DNA of 38,754 nucleotides from Geitlerinema sp. P-1104 (GCA_012911965.1 SMDP01000006.1:1-38754), one strand, 5' to 3'. Shown: positions 17,522 to 24,560, counted from the first letter of the stretch. Made by a program: numbers and translations. Notes: a model not told the origin generated them from the sequence alone.

Positions 17522-18181
17522 TTAGCGAGAAGTATTAAAAGCCAAGTATTCAAAATAGTTTTTATTATGTTCAAGACCCACAGAGTCCCAAATGTACCTT
17601 CTGTCCTTATATATGAGTTTGTCCATTTTTGTACTCAAGTCCTCCATGGAGTCAGCCACCAAATACTGCTTTGAATGATATTCAATTCGTTCAAGTTCAC
17701 TTTCTATATTTTCTTTGTCAATTCCTAGGGGAACAATTACGACTGAATAAGGGAGAGCAGGATTGCCATCTATTCCTCCCACCATTTCCAGAACAGAGGC
17801 TAAGTTGTCTATGGACTTGTACATGTGGGATCGGTTCAAGGGGATAAAAATCAAGTCTGGATGAGCATTTAAAATGACCTGAACTGTATTTTCTAATACA
17901 GTATCAATATCAATTACTATAAAATCGAACTGATTAGGCTTAACTTTCAGTTTTTTCAAGGAGCGTCTTTCAGGGTTGGCGATGACTTCTATTCCACGAG
18001 CCGACCCTTGGTCTACAGGAACTCCTGGCTCTTTCTCCATGAAAAATTTCCAGGAATCCGCTTGCTCATCACAGTCTACGAGAAGTACTTCTCCCCATTC
18101 GGATAAGTACCCTGCTAAGTGAACTGCTAGGGTCGTCTTTCCCACGCCGCCGCTATTGTGGGTACAGAGAATTACTTTCAT
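17522..18181 (-). CDS. ParA/MinD-like P-loop ATPase with atypical Walker A
   Basis: 219 residues of the ParA/Soj superfamily. The P-loop is NSGGVGKTT at residues 9-17. Switch I-type VDCDEQADSW follows at about 36-45, and the Walker B-type strand is FIVIDIDTVLEN. A late strand IFIPLNRSHMYKSIDNLASVLE matches the ParA fold. ParA proteins normally carry KGGxGKT; here the signature lysine is Ser10, and IDTPP has become IDIDT. The protein may therefore dimerise or hydrolyse ATP differently. First gene of the operon with the RHH and Mrr-like genes. The ATG lacks a clear ribosome binding site, and the leader from the predicted promoter is about 200 bases. Small ParAs of this kind are typical of plasmids and integrated elements. 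Confidence 0.75.
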   Translation of the reverse strand: MKVILCTHNSGGVGKTTLAVHLAGYLSEWGEVLLVDCDEQADSWKFFMEKEPGVPVDQGSARGIEVIANPERRSLKKLKVKPNQFDFIVIDIDTVLENTVQVILNAHPDLIFIPLNRSHMYKSIDNLASVLEMVGGIDGNPALPYSVVIVPLGIDKENIESELERIEYHSKQYLVADSMEDLSTKMDKLIYKDRRYIWDSVGLEHNKNYFEYLAFNTSR

Positions 18182-18320
18182 TGGCTGACTACATTAAGAT
18201 AAACAGTGCTTTAGGCAAACAAACTGGGATGCTGGGATGCGGTGTAATCGCTGCTAATCCTGCCGTCCTGAAACCCCAAACTATAGGAAAAACTGGTTCC
18301 CCACTTTGACTGAGGTTTTA

Positions 18321-18339
18321 TATCCTTATTGAAAGGATA
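18321..18339. promoter_or_regulatory. Inverted repeat in the ParA operon leader
   Basis: TATCCTT (18321-18327), a five-base loop, and AAGGATA (18333-18339): a perfect seven-base dyad between the predicted transcription start and the ParA start codon. It could be an operator, a partition site or an RNA hairpin. Confidence 0.4.
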
Positions 18340-18385
18340 CTGTTCGTCTAAGTTTTTTAACCTTCAGCTTCAGCGTACATCTATA

Positions 18386-18420
18386 TACGAAATCGTACTA
18401 CATATCATTGTCTTTGTCAA
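18386..18420 (-). promoter_or_regulatory. Sigma70-type promoter with overlapping operator dyad
   Basis: On the minus strand, TTGACA (18415-18420) is followed by exactly 17 bases and TACGAT (18392-18397). The dyad TACGA-N2-TCGTA (18386-18397) begins on the -10 box. A repressor bound there would block polymerase, which fits autoregulation by the RHH protein of the operon. Confidence 0.6.
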
Positions 18421-18587
18421 GTTATTGGTCGCTAAAATGTTAGAGTCCAGGAGTTTGCATACTGTCGCTGTAAGGTTCTTTCTTCATTTTGTATGAACTC
18501 ATTATTTTTTTTAGTCAAATGATTTTAACGACTATTTTTTACAAATTTAAAGCTTTTCCGGTATTCAGGTTAACTCGATTTGATAAT

Positions 18588-18821
18588 CTACAGCTCTACA
18601 GTACTCTCAGTCTCGATTTCAGAATGCAAATTCTCCGGAGTGATAGCGTCAACAAGTTCATCTAACGAATAACGTTGACGAGATCTAGGTTTGACGACCA
18701 AATTACCGTCAATCACAACTAGATCGACTTCAGCACCTTCAGCTAGCTGAATTTCCTGAAGAATGTGCTGGGGAATCCGAAGGGCTAGACTATTGCCCCA
18801 CTTGGCAACTGTTGCGACCAT
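18588..18821 (-). CDS. MazE-type AbrB/SpoVT antitoxin, orphan
   Basis: 77 residues. The N-terminal half is a swapped-hairpin AbrB DNA-binding domain (VATVAKWGNSLALRIPQHIL, residues 2-21, then a EIQLAEGAEVDLVVIDGNLVV strand region). The C-terminal half is an acidic, disordered toxin-binding tail (LDELVDAITPENLHSEIETESTVEL). In MazEF modules the toxin gene overlaps or follows within a few bases. Here the 400 bases downstream hold no MazF-like frame, and nothing toxin-like lies upstream. It is probably a solitary antitoxin or transcription regulator left behind, or one acting in trans. GAGG lies seven bases before the ATG. Confidence 0.85.
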   Translation of the reverse strand: MVATVAKWGNSLALRIPQHILQEIQLAEGAEVDLVVIDGNLVVKPRSRQRYSLDELVDAITPENLHSEIETESTVEL

Positions 18822-18939
18822 AGGTTGTCCTCAAAGTTGGGTAGGTGAGTGTCACTGCGATCTGAATTGTCTCAGAAAGAGTGTCAACAGGGTATCTACA
18901 TTCTAGCTGAGTCGGTGGTAAACTTCGCAATCTGGGCAT
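18790..18939 (-). CDS. Possible 49-residue leader ORF with strong ribosome binding site
   Basis: ATG at 18937-18939 is preceded by AGGAGGTGA at ideal spacing, among the best Shine-Dalgarno matches in the window. The 49-codon frame (MPRLRSLPPTQLE...) ends at TAG 18790-18792, so it overlaps the mazE start by 32 bases in another frame. The composition is not obviously protein-like and no homologue is known to me. It could couple translation to mazE, or be chance. Confidence 0.25.
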   Translation of the reverse strand: MPRLRSLPPTQLECRYPVDTLSETIQIAVTLTYPTLRTTYGRNSCQVGQ

Positions 18940-19065
18940 GATTCACCTCCTACTACAACTATGAGTGTCAGGAGGAAACTCCGAGATGAAAAGGGTTGGG
19001 AATGATTGAAGATTTCTCAAGACCTGGCTATCCTGGATCGCAACAGCTCATCCTCAACCCCCATT

Positions 19066-19497
19066 ATGTCAGAGACCATCTTCCATTTGGCGTTTCCCGT
19101 CGGCAACCTAGACGATACCAAAGCCTTTTACGGAGACGGCTTGGGCTGCCAATTGGGCCGTGAATCTCCCCAGGCCCTAATCATGAATCTCTATGGACAT
19201 CAACTCGTCGCCCATGTCACCTCAGAACCGCTCACTCCGCAGCAGGGCATCTATCCCCGCCATTTCGGCTTAGTGTTTCCTGAGTTAAGCGACTGGGAAC
19301 AGCTCCTGAACCGCGCCCAGGGACGGCAACTTGAGTTTTACCAACAGCCTAAACACCGCTTTAAAGGGGAACTGACGGAACATCAAACCTTTTTCTTGCA
19401 AGATCCCTTTCACAATCTCTTGGAGTTTAAGTTTTATCATCACGCTGAGGCGATTTTTGGGGCGCGGCAGATGTCTGCGGTGGGCGATCGCCCCTAA
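19066..19497 (+). CDS. VOC (glyoxalase/dioxygenase superfamily) protein
   Basis: 143 residues from ATG at 19066 (SETIFHLAFPVGNLDDTKAFYGDGLGCQLG), a typical VOC first module. Candidate metal ligands are His in IFHLAF, His in PRHFGLVF, and Glu in NLLEFKFYH. That His/His/Glu arrangement is usual for members acting on small molecules or as dioxygenases. The open frame extends 20 codons upstream to a TTG, but that part lacks similarity to the fold, and the ATG gives the normal family length. The substrate is unknown. It lies 47 bases before hisH on the same strand and may be co-transcribed with it. Confidence 0.85.
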   Translation: MSETIFHLAFPVGNLDDTKAFYGDGLGCQLGRESPQALIMNLYGHQLVAHVTSEPLTPQQGIYPRHFGLVFPELSDWEQLLNRAQGRQLEFYQQPKHRFKGELTEHQTFFLQDPFHNLLEFKFYHHAEAIFGARQMSAVGDRP

Positions 19498-19544
19498 GGT
19501 GAGATAATCGAGAGGGTTCCTCAGTAAAGAGTTACGAGACAATT

Positions 19545-20189
19545 ATGGTTGAGATCGCAGTGGTCGATTACGATATGGGTAACCTCCACTCCGCTTGTAA
19601 AGGATTGGAGAAGGCCGGGGCAACTCCCATCATTACCGATTCCCCGGAGGTTATCGCCCAAGCCCAGGCCGTCGTCTTACCCGGCGTCGGTTCCTTCGAT
19701 CCAGCGGTGGAACATCTACGATCGCGCCATCTCGTCGAACCCATCCAAACGGCGATCGCCCAAGGAAAACCCTTTCTCGGCATCTGTCTCGGCTTACAAA
19801 TCCTCTTTGAACGTTCAGAAGAAGGAACACAACCGGGATTAGGCATTATCCCCGGAGTTGTGCGCCGCTTCCGTCACGAACCGAGCATCACCGTTCCCCA
19901 CATGGGTTGGAACGCCCTCGACTTCCAACAAACCGGGATTCCCCTCTGGGAAAACCTCCCCAATCCCGCCTGGATGTATTTCGTTCACTCCTACTACGTT
20001 GATCCCGCTGATCCCAGCCTCAAAGCCGCTACCGTCACCCACGGAAGTCAAGCGGTTACGGCGGCGATCGCCCGCGACAATCTCATGGCGGTCCAATTCC
20101 ACCCCGAGAAGTCCTCCACCGCTGGCCTACAACTTCTCTCCAATTTCGTCCATCTCGCGGAAAAAGCCATCTCTGTTGCTTCGGTTTAA
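19545..20189 (+). CDS. hisH: Imidazole glycerol phosphate synthase, glutaminase subunit
   Basis: Supplies ammonia from glutamine to HisF in the fifth step of histidine biosynthesis. This 214-residue class I glutamine amidotransferase shows the nucleophile elbow GICLGLQ (Cys81) and the His/Glu pair of the triad in FHPEKS (His186, Glu188). The N-terminal VDYDMGNLHS and the LPGVGSFD oxyanion region are canonical. HisF is not in the window. The ATG start gives the normal length. A palindromic element and a heptamer array separate it from rsmD. Confidence 0.97.
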   Translation: MVEIAVVDYDMGNLHSACKGLEKAGATPIITDSPEVIAQAQAVVLPGVGSFDPAVEHLRSRHLVEPIQTAIAQGKPFLGICLGLQILFERSEEGTQPGLGIIPGVVRRFRHEPSITVPHMGWNALDFQQTGIPLWENLPNPAWMYFVHSYYVDPADPSLKAATVTHGSQAVTAAIARDNLMAVQFHPEKSSTAGLQLLSNFVHLAEKAISVASV

Positions 20190-20203
20190 CACATGAGCGG
20201 TGC

Positions 20204-20257
20204 GTTCCGGCAAGTAGGGGCGAAAAATTTTTCGCCCCCACTATTGCAAGCCGGAAC
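20204..20257. repeat. Nested palindromic element between hisH and rsmD
   Basis: Outer arms are GTTCCGGC (20204-20211) and GCCGGAAC (20250-20257). The inner 22 bases (20217-20238, GGGGCGAAAAA mirrored by TTTTTCGCCCC) form a perfect palindrome. It is related to the GTAGGGGCGA...CGCCC dispersed element and may also end hisH transcription. Confidence 0.65.
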
Positions 20258-20270
20258 ACACCCTACCCTA

Positions 20271-20310
20271 TTGCCTGTTGCCTGTTGCCTGTTCCCTATT
20301 GCCTGTTCCC
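20271..20310. repeat. Heptamer array (TTGCCTG/TTCCCTG type) before rsmD
   Basis: Head-to-tail seven-base units: TTGCCTG three times, TTCCCTA, TTGCCTG, then TTCCC. It ends four bases before the rsmD ATG and is open in the rsmD frame, giving a false N-terminal extension. Confidence 0.8.
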
Positions 20311-20314
20311 TTCC

Positions 20315-20863
20315 ATGAGCCTGCGAATCCACGGCAATCGTTCCCTGAAAACTCTCCCTGGAGAGACGACTCGCCCGACTCCAGCACGGGTTCGTGAAGC
20401 GTTGTTTAATATCTGGTTGGGGGAGATTGAGGGCTGTCGTTGGTTGGATCTTTGTGCCGGAAGTGGGGCGATGGGGGCAGAAGCTTTATCACGCGGGGCG
20501 TTTGAAGTAGTGGGAATTGACCAATGGGGCAAGGCCTGTGGCGTGATTCAGCAAAATTGGCAACAGGTGGCGAAACCCGAGCAACAGTTCCAAGTTTTGC
20601 GAGGGGATGTGCTGAAGCGATTGCCCAGCTTGGCGGGAAAGCCGTTCGATCGCATTTACTTTGACCCGCCCTATGCTAGTGATCTCTATAATCCGGTTTT
20701 AGAGGCGATCGCCCAACTGCAACTTCTGGGCCCTCAAGGAGAGATGGCCGTCGAGTGCGATCGCCAACGGCCCGCCCCCAAAACTCCCGCCAGCCTAGAA
20801 CTAACACGAGAAAAACCCTACGGCAACACTCTACTTCGTTTCTATACTAGCCATCAGAGCTAA
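20315..20863 (+). CDS. rsmD: 16S rRNA (guanine-N2) methyltransferase RsmD family
   Basis: 182 residues. In bacteria RsmD methylates G966 of 16S rRNA using S-adenosylmethionine. Motif I is DLCAGSGAMG (45-54) and the catalytic motif IV is DPPY (117-120), preceded by FDRIYF. The N-terminus SLRIHGNRSLKTLPGETTRPTPARVREALFN is the family signature. ATG at 20315 is the true start; the frame continues upstream into heptamer repeats, which cannot be protein. A stem AGCTAAGA / TCTTAGCT overlaps the stop codon and may help end transcription. Confidence 0.93.
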   Translation: MSLRIHGNRSLKTLPGETTRPTPARVREALFNIWLGEIEGCRWLDLCAGSGAMGAEALSRGAFEVVGIDQWGKACGVIQQNWQQVAKPEQQFQVLRGDVLKRLPSLAGKPFDRIYFDPPYASDLYNPVLEAIAQLQLLGPQGEMAVECDRQRPAPKTPASLELTREKPYGNTLLRFYTSHQS

Positions 20864-20876
20864 GACGCTCTTAGCT
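20858..20876 (+). terminator. Hairpin overlapping the rsmD stop codon
   Basis: AGCTAAGA (20858-20865), loop CGC, TCTTAGCT (20869-20876): a perfect eight-base stem that includes the stop codon at 20861-20863. There is no T-run after it, so termination is uncertain. Confidence 0.35.
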
Positions 20877-20878
20877 TA

Positions 20879-20943
20879 GGGCGACCACCACTTCGACTAT
20901 CGCTCAGTGACCAGGGTTTGCCCCTACGTTGTTTCGGTTCCCT
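20879..20943 (+). repeat. Dispersed palindromic repeat, copy B, with insertion
   Basis: It begins GGGCGACCAC and ends AGGGTTTGCCCCTACG, like copies A and C, but with 24 additional bases (CACTTCGACTATCGCTCAGT, then GACC) between. It continues GTTGTTTCGGTTCCCT, the same tail that follows copy C before ureC. Confidence 0.65.
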
Positions 20944-21031
20944 CCCCAACCATGAGATAATGATTCTCATTCCAGTGGAATAGCCCCAAGACCACCGGCC
21001 CCGATCTACGAGAATCTATCAGTTCTATCTC

Positions 21032-21949
21032 ATGCCGTTTCGACATCAAACCAATCCCCCAACGCCCTGGGATCAAGACCTAGAAGCACCCCAAATCCAT
21101 GATTCTGACTATGTTCACCCCCGTGCCACCCTCATTGGAGATGTCCGCCTAGAAGCGAACGTTCTCATTGCTCCAGGAACCTCCATTCGTGCCGATGAAG
21201 GCTCACCCTTCCACATTGGTGCCAACACCAACGTTCAAGATGGCGTGGTTATCCATGGCCTCGAAGAAGGACGAGTTACCGGAGATGATGGAGAACTCTA
21301 CTCCGTTTGGATTGGCAGAAATACCTGCATCACCCATATGTCCCTAATTCACGGGCCAGCCTATGTCGGGGATGACTGCTTTGTTGGCTTCCGTTCGACG
21401 GTGTTCAACGCCAAACTTGGGGATGGCTGCATTGTCATGATGCACGCCTTAATCCAAGATGTGGAAATTCCCCCGGGTAAATATATTCCCTCGGGAGCCG
21501 TCATTACCACGCCCCAAGCAGCGGAGCGTCTTCCCGATGCTAACGATTCTGATCGCCATTTTTCTGAACATGTGGTGCAAGTCAATCAGGATCTGCTGGC
21601 AGGATATCACTGCGCCGAGGATGCTGCTTGTTTAACAGCTATGGGATCTCGCAGTCGTTCTGGGAATGGTTCTCAACCCCCCTCGGGTTTAAACGGTCCC
21701 GTCTTAACCCAAATTCGGGCCCAACTGGCTCAGGGGAATCATCTCGGTTTGGAATATGCCGATCGCCGCCGTTATCGTGCCAATTCCTGGAAAGTCGGAC
21801 CTAGCTTTGAGAATCAAGCCGAATATGAGCTAATTAATTCCATTCAGGCATATCTACGGCAGCATTCTGGGGATTATGTTCGCTTACTCGGGATTGAACC
21901 GCGAGAGAAAAAGCGGCTGTTCGAGTTAGTGATTCAACGGCCCAATTAA
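21032..21949 (+). CDS. CcmM-like gamma-carbonic anhydrase with one Rubisco small-subunit-like domain
   Basis: 305 residues. Residues 20-165 are a left-handed beta-helix gamma-carbonic anhydrase with RADEG (53-57) and three zinc-ligand histidines: His75 (VVIHGL), His102 and His107 ([10 protein letters not shown]). Cys194 and Cys200 fall at the same positions as the disulfide reported to be essential for activity in Thermosynechococcus CcmM. A linker (200-222) leads to one SSUL domain (223-305: [26 protein letters not shown]..., ending [22 protein letters not shown]). SSUL modules bind Rubisco when beta-carboxysomes form. Typical CcmM has three to five SSULs; here there is one, without the cysteines of redox-active SSULs. 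A strong terminator follows, so the protein is not a broken frame. It is away from a ccm operon in this window and may be a paralogue or a relocated ccmM. Confidence 0.9.
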   Translation: MPFRHQTNPPTPWDQDLEAPQIHDSDYVHPRATLIGDVRLEANVLIAPGTSIRADEGSPFHIGANTNVQDGVVIHGLEEGRVTGDDGELYSVWIGRNTCITHMSLIHGPAYVGDDCFVGFRSTVFNAKLGDGCIVMMHALIQDVEIPPGKYIPSGAVITTPQAAERLPDANDSDRHFSEHVVQVNQDLLAGYHCAEDAACLTAMGSRSRSGNGSQPPSGLNGPVLTQIRAQLAQGNHLGLEYADRRRYRANSWKVGPSFENQAEYELINSIQAYLRQHSGDYVRLLGIEPREKKRLFELVIQRPN

Positions 21950-21984
21950 GACAACGCACTGTTAAGCCAACCCAGTTGGGAGCA

Positions 21985-22013
21985 ACCACCCGCAAAAATC
22001 GGGTGGTTTTTTT
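21985..22013 (+). terminator. Rho-independent terminator after the CcmM-like gene
   Basis: ACCACCCG (21985-21992), a seven-base loop, CGGGTGGT (22000-22007), then a run of Ts to 22013. Strong GC stem plus T-tract, 36 bases after the stop codon. Confidence 0.9.
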
Positions 22014-22163
22014 GACTCAGCTCCCCAGCCAAGGTTGGCATCACTAGACGGACACTATAAGACATTGATTGTTGGTGAAAACTATACCCAAAGGGATGTT
22101 TAAATTATCAAATGCCTATTATTAAGTGTCCATTATTAAATTTACTGACCGTCAACTCAGGAG

Positions 22164-22280
22164 TTAGTCTTCCGTGAGAGCGTTGCCGCGACGGTATTGA
22201 AGATAAGCGGCGACAAACAGGCCAGCCAAAGTGATGGGGACCAAACCCAGAACAATACCAGCCAGTAAGGGTTCTACCAT
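22164..22280 (-). CDS. petG: Cytochrome b6f complex subunit PetG
   Basis: A 38-residue single-span membrane protein, [20 protein letters not shown], followed by [18 protein letters not shown]. PetG is one of the small peripheral subunits of the cytochrome b6f complex in thylakoids and is needed for its stability. The sequence is near-canonical. The ATG is preceded by GAGGAG at good spacing. It is transcribed divergently from cytM; the shared 218-bp spacer holds both promoters. Confidence 0.97.
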   Translation of the reverse strand: MVEPLLAGIVLGLVPITLAGLFVAAYLQYRRGNALTED

Positions 22281-22498
22281 GAGTCTATTCTCCTCGTAAT
22301 GTAAAAGATGTTAAGTTTGCTCTGGTTTACCATTGTACGGGCTTCTGGGGCGATCGCCGCCTTGGAGTTGACCAGAAACCCAACAACTGCCCTGGTTAAT
22401 TGCCCAAGTCCCTTGGATTTTCCCAGGTACGTCCTTTAAGATTGAAGAAGATTGGTATATTTATATAAACCTGTCCGAGTCTCCGCCGGCAAACGCTT

Positions 22499-22879
22499 TT
22501 GAAAACGCCCGCTCTACACCTCAACATCGATCGCCTAATCCGGCAACTCTCCATCTGCACCATGGTGGGGTTGCTTCTCATTGGCCTGTCGGTGTTTACG
22601 ATTCACCAGTTGCAGACCTCTGACCCCTACATTCAAGAGGTATTAGCCCTCCAAGGAAACCCAGAACAGGGCTACGCCATTTTTCAGATGAACTGTTCCG
22701 GCTGTCATGGAGACGGCTCTAACGGCCTAGTCGGCCCGAGTTTGCGGGATGTCTCAGCTCATAAGTCCCGGGCCAGCCTCATCCGTCAAGTCATCAAAGG
22801 GGACACTCCACCGATGCCCCAGTTTCAACCAAGTCCGCAAATCATGTCAGATCTGTTGGCCTATTTGGAAACGCTTTAG
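22499..22879 (+). CDS. cytM: Cytochrome cM
   Basis: A c-type monohaem cytochrome anchored by an N-terminal helix (MVGLLLIGLSVFTIHQL, residues 22-38). The haem site is CSGCH at 66-70 and the axial Met is in TPPMPQFQP (Met106). The block NPEQGYAIFQMNCSGCHGDG...VGPSLRDVSAHKS matches CytM of other cyanobacteria. CytM is non-essential and has been linked to suppression of heterotrophic growth and to limiting photosynthesis in photomixotrophy. The TTG at 22499 gives a basic N-terminus before the anchor. The ATG at 22562 would give 105 residues, close to the usual CytM length, so the start is unresolved; an in-frame TAA at 22466 excludes longer forms. A heptamer array begins right after the stop. 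Confidence 0.88.
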   Translation: MKTPALHLNIDRLIRQLSICTMVGLLLIGLSVFTIHQLQTSDPYIQEVLALQGNPEQGYAIFQMNCSGCHGDGSNGLVGPSLRDVSAHKSRASLIRQVIKGDTPPMPQFQPSPQIMSDLLAYLETL

Positions 22880-22928
22880 GGGAACAGGGAACAGGGAACA
22901 GGGAACAGGGAACAGGGAACAGGGAACA
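22880..22928. repeat. Seven perfect tandem copies of GGGAACA
   Basis: Seven consecutive seven-base units from the base after the cytM stop codon. It is the reverse-complement phase of the TTCCCTG unit seen before rsmD, ureD and ureC. This resembles the short tandemly repeated repetitive (STRR) sequences known from filamentous cyanobacteria. Confidence 0.9.
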
Positions 22929-22968
22929 GAATCTATATCGTGTCCTCTGTGACTCTGTGGTTCCCCTA

Positions 22969-22989
22969 TTGCCTACTGCCTGCTGCCTT
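22969..22989. repeat. Degenerate heptamer array at the 3' end of the solute-binding protein gene
   Basis: Units TTGCCTA, CTGCCTG and CTGCCTT. They encode the last residues (EGSRQ) and the stop of the minus-strand gene, so the array sets the C-terminus. Confidence 0.6.
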
Positions 22990-24154
22990 CTGACCGTAAC
23001 TGCTCCCAGATTTGTCGATATTGACTCAAACTAGCTTCCCCTAAGTCTAACTCAATAAATTCGCTGCGTTGTAGACGATCGCCCTGGGGGAGTAAGAGGC
23101 GGTTGTTCCGTAACGACTCCGGGAGATCAGCCTCCGCCGTCCCGAGAACCTGAGGGGAGGTGGCAAAACCCAATAACGAAAGCTGTTGGGCGATGCGGGG
23201 TTTCCAGCAGAAGTCAATCCAGAGATCGCCAAACTCCTGTACCGTTGCCCCCGCTGGACGTACCCAGTAATCAGCCCAGAGAGCTGTCCCTGACTCAGGA
23301 ACCACCCCGGCTAACTGTTGCCCGTATTGGGGAATCGCGAGGATATCCCGTGAGTAGGCCTGGGCCACCCAGATATCTCCACGAAGTAAGGGCTGCTGAA
23401 AGGCTGTTGAAGAATAAAACAACAGTTGCCGCTGAAGGGCCTGGAGTTCTTCAAATAATTCTGGGACATCCTGAGGACTCTCATGGTTGTAGGAATAGCC
23501 CAATTTTTTCAGGGTTAAGCCAATCACCTCTCGGGGACTATCCAATAGGGCCACTCGTCCCCGTAACTCCTCGCGCCATAAATCTGACCAATCCTGGGGA
23601 GTCCAACCCAAGCGAGCAAACTTGTCCTTACGATAGACGATGACGGTGGTTCCCCAACGATAGGGGGCCCCCCAGAGGCGATCGCCCTGACGAGCTAAGT
23701 CCTGCCAAGCAATGGGATCTTGAGGGAGATTATCCCAGTTCTCCCAGGCTTGAGGGTTCAGAGGCTGAAGTAACTCGGCCTCGATCGCCCTAGGGAGCCA
23801 ACTATGACCGAGCAAACTTAAATGGGGGATTTGCGGCGATCGCCCCCAGGGAAGCCATCCCGAGTCATTCTCAGTGTCATCCTCCGCCTGATGCTGCCAA
23901 CGGACGAGGGCCTCAAACAAATCCGCTAACTGAGGTTCAGGGGAAAAGTCTAAACTGACTCGTTGTCCCAAAAAACGGCGAAATTCTCCCAACATGGGAG
24001 GGGGAACAGCATCCCGGAGGAACTTCACCACCAGATGCTGTTCTGACGCGGTTTGACATCCCGTCAGGAGTTGAGCGACTCCCACGGCCATCGCACCAGT
24101 TAGGAGAGAGCGGCGACTAACAGACAAAGTAGCTTTCGTGTAATTCCATTGCAC
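22973..24154 (-). CDS. Tat-exported, lipobox-containing solute-binding protein (polyamine/PotD-like)
   Basis: 393 residues. The signal region contains a twin-arginine motif SRRSLLTG followed by a hydrophobic stretch and a lipobox-like LLTGC (Cys33), so the mature protein is probably a lipoprotein on the periplasmic side. The rest fits a two-domain type 2 periplasmic-binding fold of the spermidine/putrescine-iron class: WGAPYRWGTTVIVYRKDKFARLG, DSPREVIGLTLKKLGYSYN and FCWKPRIAQQLSLLGFATSP. No permease or ATPase genes are adjacent, so the ligand and partner transporter are unknown. The start is GTG; a TGA lies two codons upstream in frame, and no suitable internal ATG precedes the signal peptide. 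Confidence 0.85.
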   Translation of the reverse strand: MQWNYTKATLSVSRRSLLTGAMAVGVAQLLTGCQTASEQHLVVKFLRDAVPPPMLGEFRRFLGQRVSLDFSPEPQLADLFEALVRWQHQAEDDTENDSGWLPWGRSPQIPHLSLLGHSWLPRAIEAELLQPLNPQAWENWDNLPQDPIAWQDLARQGDRLWGAPYRWGTTVIVYRKDKFARLGWTPQDWSDLWREELRGRVALLDSPREVIGLTLKKLGYSYNHESPQDVPELFEELQALQRQLLFYSSTAFQQPLLRGDIWVAQAYSRDILAIPQYGQQLAGVVPESGTALWADYWVRPAGATVQEFGDLWIDFCWKPRIAQQLSLLGFATSPQVLGTAEADLPESLRNNRLLLPQGDRLQRSEFIELDLGEASLSQYRQIWEQLRSEGSRQ

Positions 24155-24560
24155 CTTTCAGCATAGCGTTTTGTTGACTGTCCTTAGCACAAAACTGGCG
24201 CAATCCCAGACGAGGAGAGGAGATTCGCGAGATCACAAGGAGAAGCTCCCCCCCCTGAATCCATCTCTTTTATGATATTGGTCAGATCTATTCTTCCGCT
24301 CCTGAATTGTCAGGTGGATTCGTCTGCCATGGATTTGGGATGGAAGGGAAATGGCTCTCAACCCCTAGTCTGCATGGGCGATCGCCAATCGTAGCCATTA
24401 TGACGATAACGTTACACAAGCTTTACAAAAGCCAACTTAACTTGTATTAACCATGACCTTTTTTTGTAAAAGTTAAATAAACTAGAAGTAAATTAGGATT
24501 TCCAAAATTCTTGACTACTATGAATGAGTAACAAGCCGTAAACTGTCGAGATATCAAGCT
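24155..24560. other. 406-bp intergenic region, divergent promoters
   Basis: No gene seen. The right half is AT-rich, with a dyad TTAACTT (24437-24443) / AAGTTAA (24470-24476) and two related TTTACAAAA / TTTTGTAAAA blocks near 24422 and 24461, probably part of the promoter of the gene at 24561. The left half holds nothing recognisable. Confidence 0.4.

Larger units (their letters stand above)
18182..18587. other. 406-bp AT-rich regulatory region upstream of the ParA-like operon
   Basis: No gene. It holds the predicted operon promoter (18392-18420), a dyad overlapping its -10 box, a second inverted repeat TATCCTT (18321-18327) / AAGGATA (18333-18339) within the leader, and a short direct repeat GGGATGCT-GGGATGCG near 18226-18241. 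The position downstream of mazE would normally hold a mazF toxin gene, but none is present. Confidence 0.6.

Noticed and set aside
19006..19065. 20-codon TTG-started extension of the VOC protein
   Set aside because: The ATG at 19066 begins exactly at the fold and gives the normal length; the extension is polar and unrelated.
22880..22928. CRISPR-like repeat
   Set aside because: The units are seven bases with no spacers, so this is a simple tandem repeat.
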